The notes under the pieces are model-generated. The model was not told the DNA's origin, searched no databases, and saw only the letters and a list, made by a program, of their open reading frames with translations. A stretch of 64,000 nt of DNA from Tautonia plasticadhaerens (GTDB lineage Bacteria > Planctomycetota > Planctomycetia > Isosphaerales > Isosphaeraceae): positions 2,976,001-3,040,000 of the forward strand of contig NZ_CP036426.1 in the NCBI RefSeq assembly GCF_007752535.1, given 5' to 3'. A program made the translations under genes and the position numbers. This document shows positions 35,061 to 43,633 of the stretch, one piece after another (position 1 is the stretch's first letter; each line of letters starts with the position of its first letter).

Positions 35061-35698
35061 TTCACCCTCCTCACCATGCGCTCGCCGTCCATCGGCCCCG
35101 CCTCGACTACGCCGAACTCCAGGGGAACGGGCCGCGGCGGGGGGTATCCGACCCCATCTCGGTAGGTGACGCGAACCTGGCCCCCCTCGATGATCGGCAC
35201 CTTGGTCCACGTCGGCAGGGAGATCCTGCTACCGTCGGGCCTGGTATCGCGGATGTCCGCATCCCCGGCCTGGTCGCGTGCGACCTCCCAGGCAAAGACC
35301 TTCCCCCCCTGCACGTCGAGGTCATTCACCTCGTACGGCCGGTACGGGCCGACCTCGACCTGGTAGGCCGCGTCCCATTGCCGAAACTTCGGGACCCGGA
35401 AGGAAAAGGCCCAAACGTCGTCGTCCGTCTCCACCTCGACGATCGTCGAGGTGGCCCACTCGTGGCCCCCCCCGGGCTGGCCCGGGCCGGCCTCGCAGCG
35501 GATCCGGGCGAACACCTGCCGGCCGGCCCAGTCGCCCACCTGGGCTAGGAAATAGATCCGGTAGTGGTCGTCGAACGGCTGCAACGCGACGTGGAGCCCG
35601 GTCTGGCTCGACTGCACGAACTGGATCTCCGGGTATTCCGGGGCCGCCGCCCCCGCCACCGCCGCCGCGAGGATCCCGGGCAACGCGACCGCCATCAT
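35057..35698 (-). CDS. Secreted protein of unknown function
   Basis: 213 aa. The signal peptide is MMAVALPGILAAAVAGAAAP, cleaved near residue 19. The mature part is beta-rich with many aromatic residues (HYRIYFLAQVGDWAGRQVF, DDDVWAFSFRVPKFRQWDAA, AYQVEVGPYRPYEVND), suggesting an immunoglobulin-like or jelly-roll domain. A GGGAGGTGAGAG site precedes the ATG pair at 35698/35695. No family is recognised. It overlaps the following membrane-protein gene by four bases, so the two form a coupled pair. Confidence 0.68.
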   Translation of the reverse strand: MMAVALPGILAAAVAGAAAPEYPEIQFVQSSQTGLHVALQPFDDHYRIYFLAQVGDWAGRQVFARIRCEAGPGQPGGGHEWATSTIVEVETDDDVWAFSFRVPKFRQWDAAYQVEVGPYRPYEVNDLDVQGGKVFAWEVARDQAGDADIRDTRPDGSRISLPTWTKVPIIEGGQVRVTYRDGVGYPPPRPVPLEFGVVEAGPMDGERMVRRVN

Positions 35699-36031
35699 CT
35701 CTCACCTCCCAACGCATATCGACCCAATCGACCCATCACGCCCGATGACGTCCATCAACGATCACATTCTCCAATCGATCTGCGATGACGCAAGCACTTT
35801 TCCCGGAAATGCGGCCCCAAGGAGGGCCTGCACGCCGTCCCCTCCGGGCCCCCCGGCCGGGGATTTTCCCCGGCCGTCGCCGGTTTTTGTGACTGAATCG
35901 GCCCCTCGACACGATGATTTCGTGAGGGGGCCCACGCCCGGGCCGTCGTCGCCACCTCGCGACGGGCGGGCCGACGCCCCCCGGCTGCCCCGGGGCGGCC
36001 CCCCGCACCCGCACCGAGTCGAGGTTTCACC
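35699..36031. promoter_or_regulatory. Upstream region with divergent secreted pair and copy B leader
   Basis: 333 bases without a gene. The left half (35700-35810) is AT-richer and probably holds the promoter of the divergent secreted protein. From 35875 the sequence belongs to copy B of the duplicated unit, including its hairpin. No promoter could be fixed with confidence. Confidence 0.4.
35900..35932 (+). promoter_or_regulatory. Conserved hairpin upstream of copy B gene
   Basis: Outer arms GGCCCCT and AGGGGGCC enclose an inner stem CACGA/TCGTG with loop TGATT. The inner part CGATGATTTCG is identical to copy A and lies at the same 17-base distance from GTGACTG, but the outer arms have a different sequence that still pairs. 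It lies about 100 bases before the gene. Confidence 0.5.
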
Positions 36032-37330
36032 ATGAGCGCCGACGACGCCGCCCACCAGCCCCAGCCCTCGCGTTCGAACGCCCGGGACCGCTCCCCCTCC
36101 AGCCGCCTGCGGAGCCGGCACAACGCCCGGCTCCACGGCCTGACCGCCGCGCTGCCCGACTCCGAGGCCGAGGCCGCCGCCATGCAGGGCTTCGCCGACC
36201 GCTGGGCCGACGAACTCCGACCCGAGGTCGAGGCCGAGGGCGCCCTCATCCGCGCCTCCGCCGCCGCCTTCGCCCGCCTCGAGCGCTGCCGGGTCGCCGA
36301 GGACGCCGCCCTCGAGGAGGCCTCCCGCGACGCCGTCCGCCGCTGGGCCCGCCGCAAGCAGCACGCCGCCCGCCGCAAGGCCCAGGACCTGCGGGCCGAC
36401 CCGGTCAACGTCGCGGCCGACCTGCAGTCCTGCTCCTTCGGCTGTGAGTGGCTCCAACGCCACTGGTCCCGCCTGGACGCCCGGCTGGCCCAGGGCCTGG
36501 GCTGGCACCCCCGGGACCAGGACCTGGCCATGACCCTGCGCGGCTATTCCCCCGACCCCCCCGGCCTCGACGGCGACCCGGCCGCCCGGGCCTTCTACCA
36601 CCTGATGCTCGCCGCCTGCGGCCTGCCCACCCTCGGCCGCACCGTCGACCGCCTGCCCACCGACCCCGTCGCCGCCCGGTCGGCGTTGCGGGGCCTGATC
36701 GCCCGGGAGTTCGACCGCCTGGAGGCGCTGCGGGAGCGGCTCTGGCAGGAGCAGGACGGCCCGGAGGGGGAGGCCGCGGCCCGGACCGGCCGGGTGGACA
36801 CGAGCAAGGAGGGGCAGCTCCGCCAGCGCTACCGCCGGGAGGCGTTCTCGGAGATGGTCCGGGGGCTGGACCAGGTGATGCGGATCCGGGTCGAGCGGAG
36901 CAAGGACGACGACCGCCAGTGGCGTCGGGCCCACTCCCCCCGCCGCCGGGCCGAGCCCCAGCCGACCCCGCCGCCCCCGGCCCGGGGCCCCGAGCCCCCC
37001 GCCTCCGCCCCCGAGCCCCCCGCGTCTCCGGCCGCCGCCGATCACCGAAACGAGCCGCCCCGGACGGCCCCCGACTCGCCATCCGATCGCCGCAAGCCGA
37101 ACGACAATCACGCCCTGCGGAACGATCCCCCGGCGCCGACCCCGGCCGCCCCGGAGCGCACCGGGCCGAATCCCGGGCCCTCCCGAGCCCCCTCCGAATC
37201 CCCCCGAACCGTGGCCGGGGTGGCCGGGGTCCGCGCAGCGGCCCCCGGTGGCGATCGCCTCCCGACCGGCGGCACGCTCCGCTCGACCCCGGCCACCCCA
37301 ATCGGCAGTCTTCCGGGAAATACGGCATGA
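36032..37330 (+). CDS. Uncharacterised multicopy protein, copy B
   Basis: 432 aa. Paralogue of the copy A gene (2636-3940) and nearly identical through about residue 300. Visible differences there are near residues 6-16, plus single changes such as Pro for Ala in YSPDPPGLDG, Arg for Leu in DPAARAFYH, and Gln for His in ERLWQEQDG. The helical charged body includes DSEAEAAAMQGFADRWADEL and ASRDAVRRWARRKQHAARRK. The Pro/Ala/Glu-rich tail after residue 300 is more diverged from copy A. GAGGTTTCACC precedes the ATG. No catalytic motif of any transposase, recombinase or nuclease is recognisable. Function unknown; the preserved frame in both copies argues for selection on the protein. Confidence 0.75.
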   Translation: MSADDAAHQPQPSRSNARDRSPSSRLRSRHNARLHGLTAALPDSEAEAAAMQGFADRWADELRPEVEAEGALIRASAAAFARLERCRVAEDAALEEASRDAVRRWARRKQHAARRKAQDLRADPVNVAADLQSCSFGCEWLQRHWSRLDARLAQGLGWHPRDQDLAMTLRGYSPDPPGLDGDPAARAFYHLMLAACGLPTLGRTVDRLPTDPVAARSALRGLIAREFDRLEALRERLWQEQDGPEGEAAARTGRVDTSKEGQLRQRYRREAFSEMVRGLDQVMRIRVERSKDDDRQWRRAHSPRRRAEPQPTPPPPARGPEPPASAPEPPASPAAADHRNEPPRTAPDSPSDRRKPNDNHALRNDPPAPTPAAPERTGPNPGPSRAPSESPRTVAGVAGVRAAAPGGDRLPTGGTLRSTPATPIGSLPGNTA

Positions 37331-37371
37331 CGAGTTGGAAGATCGGCCGCGGTTCGGGGTGGCGCCGGCCA

Positions 37372-37453
37372 GGGTGGCCGGGGCCGAGCGGACCGAGCCC
37401 CCAGCCCCCGGCCTCCGACCCTGGGGGCTCGCCCCGATCGAGCCCGGCCACCC
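37372..37453. repeat. Imperfect 33-bp inverted repeat downstream of copy B
   Basis: Arms 37372-37404 and 37421-37453 match as reverse complements at 28 of 33 positions, with a 16-base loop. The right arm belongs to the same short motif family as 2398-2434. It follows the copy B block by 10 bases and may terminate transcription of the gene or mark a remnant end. The remaining gap 37331-37719 shows no gene; the NSS transporter promoter is not resolved. Confidence 0.7.
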
Positions 37454-37719
37454 CGAATGTCTGTAACTCAAGCAATCTGTCCAGCCACTCCAAGAGTCAG
37501 CGATCCGGGCGATCCGGCATGAGCCGGCCCGGTGGGCGTCCCCGGGCCCCGTCTCCCGGTCTGGGTCATCGGCCCCCGGCCGGCCGCCGCCCCCGCCCGG
37601 GGAAGGCCGGGCCCCTCGCCCGGCGGGCGCCCCCTGGCGACCCGGGACCGGATTTGTTACAGAGTCCGAGCTTGCCGGGGATTGCAACCGAGGGCGACGG
37701 AGCCGGACGGGGGGTTCGG

Positions 37720-39393
37720 ATGGCGAAGAACGAGCGGTGGGCCTCTCGGGTCGGCCTGGTGCTGGCGATGGCCGGCAATGCCGTGGGACTGGGGAACTTC
37801 CTCAGGTTCCCGGCCCAGGCCGCGCAGAACGGGGGGGGGGCGTTCATGATCCCCTACCTCGTCTCGCTGGTGGTGATGGGGATCCCCCTGATGTGGATCG
37901 AGTGGACCATGGGCCGCTACGGCGGCGGCCTGGGGCACCACTCCACGCCCGGCATCTTCCAGTCGCTGGGCAAGAGCCGGGCCTGGAAGTACCTGGGCGT
38001 GCTGGGATTGCTGACCTGCCTGGGGATCGCGTCGTACTACCTCTACATCGAGTCGTGGTGCCTGTCGTACGCGATCTATTCGCTGCTGGGGGGCTTCTCG
38101 GCCGAGCCCCCGGCCGCCTTCTTCGACCGGATCACCGGCCAGGCGCCCAACGAGGTCTTCGCGGTCAGCGTGCCGGGCCTGGTGATGTTCGCCGTCTGCA
38201 TCGGCATCAACATCTTCATCCTCTCCCGGGGGGTGGCGGGGGGCATCGAGGTGGTGGCCAAGGTCGCCATGCCGCTGCTGATCCTCTTCGGCGTGGTGCT
38301 GGCGGTGAAGGGCCTGTCGAGCCACCCGGACGCCGACCCGAACATGGTGGAGAGCCCCTGGATCGGCCTGAACTACATCTGGGAGCCGGACTACTCCCAG
38401 CTCGGCAACCCGGCCGTCTGGCTCGCGGCGGCGGGGCAGATCTTCTTCACGCTGTCGATCGGCATGGGGTCGATCCACTGCTACGCCTCGTACCTCCGCA
38501 AGAAGGACGACGTGGCCCTGACCGGGGCCACCACGGCCTGGACGAACGAGCTGTGCGAGGTCGTCCTGGGCGGCGCCATCCTGCTGCCGATCGCCGTCAG
38601 CTACCTCGGCCTGGAGGCGGTCCGCCAGAGCGTGGCGGGCGGCTCGGGCTTCGGGCTGGCCTTCATGACCCTGCCGACCCTGTTCAACAACTGGGGGCCG
38701 GCGTTCGCCCCGCTGGCCGGATTCCTCTGGTTCGGCCTGCTGTTCCTGGCCGCCATCACCAGCTCGCTGGCGATGGGGCAGCCGGTGATGGCCTTCCTGG
38801 AAGACGAGTTCAACTTCAGCCGGGTCCGGGCGTCGTGGGCGTTGATGGGGATGCTGCTGCTGCTGGCCGTGCCGGTGGCGATGATCCACGAGCAGGGGGT
38901 CTTCAGCGACTTCGACTTCTGGGTCGGCACGTTCGCCCTGGTGGTCTTCGCCCTGCTGGAGGTGATCCTCTTCGCCTGGGTCTTCGGCATCGACAGGGGC
39001 TGGGAGGAGCTGATGCGGGGCTCCGAGCTGAACGTGCCGCGGTTCTTCTACTACGTGACGAAGTACGTGACGCCGGCGTTCATCATCGTCATCCTGCTGG
39101 CGGCGGTCTTCAAGCCGAGCGTCGGGTGGGACGGCTTCTTCGGCTCGATCGGCTCGGGGGAGGGGGTGCCCGCCTGGGAGTGGGCCGGCGACAGCGTGAT
39201 CGGCAAGATCCTCCACAAGGACCTCGTCACCCCCGAAGGGGCCTCGCCCGAGGTCGTCTCCTACTACGAGTCGCTGCGGTCGATCCGCACGTATGACCGG
39301 CTCGGGCTGATCGGCATCTTCCTCTTCTTCTCGGCGCTGGTGGCGTTGGCCTGGTCCCGCAAGGGGACGCAGGAGCGGGGGACCCCGGCATGA
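37720..39393 (+). CDS. Sodium-dependent NSS-family amino acid transporter
   Basis: 557 aa, about 12 membrane helices. The N-terminal signature RVGLVLAMAGNAVGLGNFLRF (first half of the Na+ and substrate sites) and GGGAFMIPYLVSLVVMGIPL are typical of neurotransmitter:sodium symporters. The middle TAFWTNE-like region reads GATTAWTNELCEVVLGG. The protein imports an amino acid with Na+; specificity is unknown. The start ATG 37720 matches the family N-terminus; the long upstream open frame is low-complexity and includes the copy B block. The following small gene overlaps its stop by ATGA, so both are translated from one mRNA. Confidence 0.94.
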   Translation: MAKNERWASRVGLVLAMAGNAVGLGNFLRFPAQAAQNGGGAFMIPYLVSLVVMGIPLMWIEWTMGRYGGGLGHHSTPGIFQSLGKSRAWKYLGVLGLLTCLGIASYYLYIESWCLSYAIYSLLGGFSAEPPAAFFDRITGQAPNEVFAVSVPGLVMFAVCIGINIFILSRGVAGGIEVVAKVAMPLLILFGVVLAVKGLSSHPDADPNMVESPWIGLNYIWEPDYSQLGNPAVWLAAAGQIFFTLSIGMGSIHCYASYLRKKDDVALTGATTAWTNELCEVVLGGAILLPIAVSYLGLEAVRQSVAGGSGFGLAFMTLPTLFNNWGPAFAPLAGFLWFGLLFLAAITSSLAMGQPVMAFLEDEFNFSRVRASWALMGMLLLLAVPVAMIHEQGVFSDFDFWVGTFALVVFALLEVILFAWVFGIDRGWEELMRGSELNVPRFFYYVTKYVTPAFIIVILLAAVFKPSVGWDGFFGSIGSGEGVPAWEWAGDSVIGKILHKDLVTPEGASPEVVSYYESLRSIRTYDRLGLIGIFLFFSALVALAWSRKGTQERGTPA

Positions 39394-39572
39394 ACACCGA
39401 CGGCATGACCACCTCGGCCTGGATCTTCATGGGGCTCGTCTGGGCGTTCGTCCTGGCGATGACCACCTACTGCTTCGCCAAGCTGCTGACCTCCAGGCAG
39501 TTCGTCGAGCCGGACCACGACCCCGACCACACCCCCACCTTCAAGGAGGAGGGGGAGGACGACCTGGCCTGA
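39390..39572 (+). CDS. Small single-helix subunit of the NSS transporter
   Basis: 60 aa. One membrane helix (about residues 9-30, TSAWIFMGLVWAFVLAMTTY) and an acidic, proline-containing cytoplasmic tail (EPDHDPDHTPTFKEEGEDD). Small accessory subunits of this size are known for NSS transporters such as the MetS-type methionine/alanine system, and the four-base ATGA overlap with the transporter gene supports a similar role here. The sequence itself is too short for family assignment, so function is inferred from position and topology. Confidence 0.8.
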   Translation: MNTDGMTTSAWIFMGLVWAFVLAMTTYCFAKLLTSRQFVEPDHDPDHTPTFKEEGEDDLA

Positions 39573-39612
39573 GCCGGGTCGGGCCGACGAACGGCCCGGG
39601 GACTCGTCCGAT

Positions 39613-39808
39613 CTCCCTCACCCGGACTGCGCCCGCCCTCGCCCCCGCCTGCGGGGGCGAGGGTCGCAATCCCTCCCCCTCTCCCCGATCGCGGGGAGAG
39701 GGCCAGGGTGAGGGGTCCCGCGTCCGGGCTCAAGTCGTTGAATCGTCCGATCCCCCTCACCCGGCCTCCGGCCACCCGCTCCCCCGCGGGCGGGGGCGAG
39801 GGGCGGGA
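39613..39808 (+). repeat. Dispersed hairpin repeat, locus 4 (three modules)
   Basis: Order of modules: 39613-39666 with GCCCTCGCCCCCGCCTGCGG, 39671-39717 with CTCTCCCCGATCGCGGGGAG and a GGTGAGGGG end, and 39752-39808 with CCCCTCACCC and CTCCCCCGCGGGCGGGGGCG. This is the same three-part architecture as 4698-4894 with changed loop and stem sequences that still pair. It occupies the convergent gap between the NSS small subunit and the AGCS symporter. Confidence 0.8.
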
Positions 39809-39870
39809 TCCGTCCCCCCTCCCCCCGAAGCCGAGGGAGAGCCTTGGGGCGGGTCGCCGACGGGTCGGGC

Positions 39871-41625
39871 TCACTCCACGTCCCGGCCCTCGACGACGTC
39901 GGTGAACGGCGGCGTCTTGCGGGGCGGCGCCATCGAGCCGGAGCGCATCCTGGCGAAGTAGTCGGAGAAGGCGTTCATCGCCTGGTAGCCCATCGCCAGG
40001 ATGATCGGCACGTTGGCCACGAGCATGACGCCCGTCCCCAGGTCGGCGAGGTTGCCGAGCTGGGTGTCGGTCCGGATGAAGTCCGGCAGGGTGACGACCA
40101 CCGTGGCCAGGCAGAAGACGAGCTTGTAGGCGGTCACGGCCCGGTCGCCGAACAGGTAGATGACCCCCTGCTCGCCGTAGTAGGCCCAGGAGATGAGCGT
40201 GGAGATGGCGAACAGCCAGCAGGCGGCCGTCACCAGCCACTTGCCCAGCCCCGGGATGGCCCGGTCGTAGGCCAGGCCGGTCAGGGCGGCGCCCACGAGG
40301 TCCCGGTAGACCCCCTTGCCGACCAGGGTGGCGCCGTCGGCGGCCTCGGCCGGCAAGGAGCCCCAGGCGATCCTCAGCCCGCCCTCGCCGTCGTCGACCA
40401 GGGCGCCGGGCACCCGGACGAGGTTGCTGCCCGTGTCGCCGGAGGTCTCCTCGACCTCGGCGACGAGGAAGAAGGCGTTGCCGGCGGTCCAGACGTCGGG
40501 GGCGGGCAGCTCGGGGAGGTGCTCCGGGGCGGTGTCGCCCCGGATCTCGAAGGCGCCGGACTCCCCCTCGACCAGGGCGATCTCCCCGCCGAAGTCGCCG
40601 GCGGCCTCCCGGTTCCAGGTGCCGGTGACGAGGATGACCAGGGCGGTCAGGGTGCAGACGAGGCAGGTGTCGATGAACGGCTCGAGGCCGGCGACCACGC
40701 CCTCCCGGACCGGCTCGTCGGTCTTGGCCGCGGAGTGGGCGATGGGGGAGGTCCCCTGGCCGGCCTCGTTGGAGAACAGGGCGCGGCGGAGGCCGGTCGT
40801 CAGGCCGAACCAGGCGGTCGCGCCGATGAAGGAGCCGGCGGCCTCGGTCGGGCTGAACGCCTCCCGGACGACCAGGGCCAGCAGGGCGGGCACGTCGGCC
40901 GCCTTGACGATCAGCACCACCACCCCGGCCAGCAGGTAGAGCCCGCACATGAAGGGGACGAGCCGGCCGGCCACGTCGCCGATCCGCTTGATGCCGCCGA
41001 TGATGACCACGCCGGTGATCATCGCCAGCACCACGCCGGTGAACACGGTGGGCACGCCGAAGTAGGTGTTGGTGATGCTCGCCACGTTCCAGGCCTGGAA
41101 CATGTTGCCGCCGGTCATGGTGGAGACCAGCAGGGTGACGCAGAAGACCGCACCGATGGACCAGGCCACGGGCCTCGCCCAGCCGCCGACGCGGTCGCCG
41201 AAGCCGCGCTTGATCACGTACATGGCGCCGCCGTGCGGGTTGTCCGGGTCGCTGGTGTCCCGGTAGATCATCGCCAACGTCACCTCGACGGCCTTGATCG
41301 CCATGCCGAGGAAGCCCGTGACCCACATCCAGAAAAGGGCCCCGGGGCCGCCGATGCCAATCGCCAGGGCCACGCCGCCGATGTTCCCCAGGCCCACGGT
41401 CCCCGACAGGGCCGCCGAGAGGGCCTGGAAGTGGTTGATCGCCCCGGGGTCGTCCTTGTCGTCGTAGGCGCCCCGGAGGACCTTCACGCCGTGGGTCAGG
41501 GCGCGATACTGGATGAACTTGCTCCAGACCGTGAACAGGACGCCCGTGCCCAGCAGGACGAAGAACGTGGGGGTGCTCCAGAGGGCCCCGATCACGAGGT
41601 CCATGACCCGGTTATACGTATCCAT
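39871..41625 (-). CDS. Alanine/glycine:cation symporter (AGCS family)
   Basis: 584 aa, a multi-pass inner-membrane carrier. The N-terminus MDLVIGALWSTPTFFVLLGTG, then ALSGTVGLGNIGGVALAI and GGPGALFWMWVTGFLGMA are the family signatures; LFSNEAGQGTSPIAHSAAKTD is the conserved mid-region. It takes up alanine or glycine with Na+ or H+. It is about 100 residues longer than typical DagA/AlsT, owing to an extracytoplasmic insertion near residues 330-430 (GETAAGDFGGEIALVEG-like, PDVWTAGNAFFLVAEVEE). Start 41625 is followed at once by the usual N-terminus. The adjacent NSS operon suggests a local amino-acid uptake theme. Confidence 0.93.
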   Translation of the reverse strand: MDTYNRVMDLVIGALWSTPTFFVLLGTGVLFTVWSKFIQYRALTHGVKVLRGAYDDKDDPGAINHFQALSAALSGTVGLGNIGGVALAIGIGGPGALFWMWVTGFLGMAIKAVEVTLAMIYRDTSDPDNPHGGAMYVIKRGFGDRVGGWARPVAWSIGAVFCVTLLVSTMTGGNMFQAWNVASITNTYFGVPTVFTGVVLAMITGVVIIGGIKRIGDVAGRLVPFMCGLYLLAGVVVLIVKAADVPALLALVVREAFSPTEAAGSFIGATAWFGLTTGLRRALFSNEAGQGTSPIAHSAAKTDEPVREGVVAGLEPFIDTCLVCTLTALVILVTGTWNREAAGDFGGEIALVEGESGAFEIRGDTAPEHLPELPAPDVWTAGNAFFLVAEVEETSGDTGSNLVRVPGALVDDGEGGLRIAWGSLPAEAADGATLVGKGVYRDLVGAALTGLAYDRAIPGLGKWLVTAACWLFAISTLISWAYYGEQGVIYLFGDRAVTAYKLVFCLATVVVTLPDFIRTDTQLGNLADLGTGVMLVANVPIILAMGYQAMNAFSDYFARMRSGSMAPPRKTPPFTDVVEGRDVE

Positions 41626-41784
41626 CGGTGGCTCCGAGGGGAGGCGGACGGGAGTCGGGATCGGGTTCGAAGCGGGGGAGGGGAGGGGGGCGGCGTCGGC
41701 CCCGGGGGATCGGCCCGAGCGGGAGGGAGAGGTGGACGGCCGACGCCCGTTGACGGGCGTCGGCCGGGGGTCCGAGCGGGGGCG

Positions 41785-41832
41785 TCGGCCGGTCGGCCGG
41801 TCGGCCGGTCGGCCGGTCGGCCGGTCGGCCGG
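41785..41832. repeat. Tandem octamer repeat (TCGGCCGG x6)
   Basis: Six exact copies of the octamer TCGGCCGG with a partial seventh, directly before the 3' end of the DUF1080 gene at 41842 and in the leader region of the AGCS symporter gene. The unit contains self-complementary CCGG and GGCC cores, so slippage and local folding are likely. Copy number may vary between strains. Confidence 0.9.
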
Positions 41833-41841
41833 TCGGGACGG

Positions 41842-42483
41842 TCAGTTGGAGGGCAGCTCCATGACCTCGACCTTGCGGATCTTGACCACGCTGCCCGGGT
41901 CGTGCCCCTGGAAGGCGAAGTGGCCCGACTCGTACTGGCGGTCGTAGTCGAGCAACTCGTAGAGGACCGTGTCATTGACCTTCACGGTGATCGAGGTGAC
42001 GACCTTGCCCCGGTAGTCCACGTCCTTGACCTCGACCTCCTGGGTGAACCAGGTGTCGGGCGGGACGAGCTCCTCGTACACATGGACCCGTGTGTAGATC
42101 GACCCGGTCTTGATCGGGTCGCGGTGGGTGCTGTTGATCTGGCACTCGTAGCCGCCGGTGAAGCTGGGGCCCTTCTCCGAGCGGAAGTACATGCCGGAGT
42201 TGCCACCGTCGTTGATGCTGATCTCGGCCCGGAAGCGGAAGTTCTTATAGTCCCCCTCGGGGCTGTAGAGCATCGACGCCTCGCCCCGGCCCACGAGGAC
42301 GCCGTCCTCGACGGCCCAGGTGCTGTCGTTCTGGGGATCGAGCTTGATCATCTCCCAGCCGCCGAGGGTCTCGCCGTCGAACAGCGAGGTCCACTCCTCG
42401 GACTGGGGCTTCGGCTCGGCGGCGCAGGCCATGACGGGCAGGAGCAGGGCCAGCATCGCCGGCGCGCAGATATTCCGGAACAT
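41842..42483 (-). CDS. Secreted DUF1080 / 3-keto-disaccharide hydrolase-like protein
   Basis: 213 aa with a signal peptide (MFRNICAPAMLALLLPVMAC, a Cys near residue 20 possibly lipidated). The rest is a single DUF1080 domain with a concanavalin-like jelly-roll: WTSLFDGETLGGWEM at its start, then the repeated FRAEISINDGGNSGMYFRSE and GYECQINSTHRDP that shape the substrate groove. Planctomycetes encode many DUF1080 proteins, some shown to hydrolyse 3-keto-glycosides; the activity here is assumed. Start 42483 is selected by the signal peptide. Single gene. Confidence 0.9.
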   Translation of the reverse strand: MFRNICAPAMLALLLPVMACAAEPKPQSEEWTSLFDGETLGGWEMIKLDPQNDSTWAVEDGVLVGRGEASMLYSPEGDYKNFRFRAEISINDGGNSGMYFRSEKGPSFTGGYECQINSTHRDPIKTGSIYTRVHVYEELVPPDTWFTQEVEVKDVDYRGKVVTSITVKVNDTVLYELLDYDRQYESGHFAFQGHDPGSVVKIRKVEVMELPSN

Positions 42484-42660
42484 GGTGTTTCGTCCCTCTC
42501 GGATCGCCTACAACGGTCCCGTGGAAGCCCGGCCGGCGCGGCGCCGACCCCGGCTGGATGCCGCATCTTACGCCAGCCCGCGCCCCGACGCCAGCACCCG
42601 GCCCGACCCCGGTCGGCGCGGCCGACCCGCCCGGCTCCCGGCCCCGGAGCACCCCCGACC

Positions 42661-43314
42661 ATGACCGCCGAAGAGGCCATCCGTCGCCGCCGATCCGCCC
42701 CCCGGTTCGACCCCGGCCGCCCCGTCCCCGACGGCCCGATCGTCCGGCTCCTCACCCTGGCCGGCCTGGCCCCCTCGAAGCACAACCTGCAGCCCTGGCG
42801 CTGGCTGGTCGTCCGGCAACCGGGCAACCTCGACCGGCTCCGCCGCGCCTCCTACGCGCACCCGGCCCTGGGCGAGGCGACGGTTGCCCTCGTCGTACTC
42901 GGCCATCACTTCCCGCACCGGAGCCACTGGGGCGCGATCCTGGGACAGATGCAGGCCGGGGCATCCCTCGGCCCCGAGGCCTCCGGGCGGCTGGACGCCG
43001 AGGTCCGGCGCGACCTGGCCTCCGAGCCGGACCTCCCCTGCCGGGCCTGCAAGGACGCCGCATTCGCCTCCGCCACCCTGATGATCGCCGCCGAGGGCCT
43101 CGGCCTCGCCACCGCCCCGATCGACCGCTTCGACCCCGACGCGATCCGGGACGACTTCGGGATCCCCGTCGACCACGCCCTCTGCGGCCTGATCGCCCTG
43201 GGCTACCCGGCCCCCGGCCACGCCGAGGTCCCCTCGCTCGGTCGCCTGCCGCTGTCCGAACTCTGCTTCGAGGAGCACTTCGGCCAGCCCTGGACGCTGG
43301 GCGAGGCCGATTGA
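42661..43314 (+). CDS. Nitroreductase-family flavoprotein
   Basis: 217 aa. The N-terminal IRRRRSAPRFDPGRPVPD and APSKHNLQPWRWLVV are the FMN-binding signatures of the nitroreductase family (Arg pair and Ser-Asn-Gln). The C-terminal half carries AAEGLGLATAPIDRFDPDA and the LGYPAP stretch for flavin contacts. The enzyme would reduce quinones, nitro compounds or related substrates with NAD(P)H in the cytoplasm. No targeting signal. Start ATG 42661 matches the family start; upstream in-frame sequence is low-complexity. Confidence 0.93.
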   Translation: MTAEEAIRRRRSAPRFDPGRPVPDGPIVRLLTLAGLAPSKHNLQPWRWLVVRQPGNLDRLRRASYAHPALGEATVALVVLGHHFPHRSHWGAILGQMQAGASLGPEASGRLDAEVRRDLASEPDLPCRACKDAAFASATLMIAAEGLGLATAPIDRFDPDAIRDDFGIPVDHALCGLIALGYPAPGHAEVPSLGRLPLSELCFEEHFGQPWTLGEAD

Positions 43315-43633
43315 GCCGAGGGGCGGGTCGAGGATCGCGGGTCGCGGGCGATGAGGCCGGGCGACGGGAGGTCCCGTCCCGACTGCGGGCGCCGATCGCC
43401 GGGCCGCGGGGCGGCCGGGGTTGGGCACCGTTCGACACAATCCCGGAGGAGGGATGGTCGATGACGGTGGGCGATTGCCGGGAGGGCCGGGAGCGGAGAC
43501 GATCGTCCGGGGGTCGTGCTCCCCCTGGTTCGCCGCCCGAGACGGGCCCGAGGATGTCGGGCCGGTCGAGCACGCCGGTCCAACGGGGCCGCCGGCCATC
43601 CCGACATCGGCCATTTGACATCCGACTTCCCCC
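43315..43633. other. Intergenic gap, no supported gene
   Basis: 319 bases between the nitroreductase and the SGNH hydrolase. A 58-codon frame starts at ATG 43461 after GGAGGAGGG but has Arg/Ser/Gly-rich low-complexity sequence and no family features, so it is not called. No strong hairpin repeat is present. Confidence 0.5.

Larger units (their letters stand above)
35875..37362 (+). repeat. Duplicated unit, copy B (possible undescribed mobile unit)
   Basis: Matches copy A (2604-4094) in the opposite orientation. The shared block starts at the TTTTGTGACTG motif, includes a hairpin with the same apical sequence, the whole gene, and about 32 bases past its stop. Downstream of the limit lies an imperfect inverted repeat (37372-37453) unlike the sequence beside copy A, while a GC-rich motif is present around both copies. 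No target-site duplication is evident. Length is about 1.49 kb. Confidence 0.65.
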
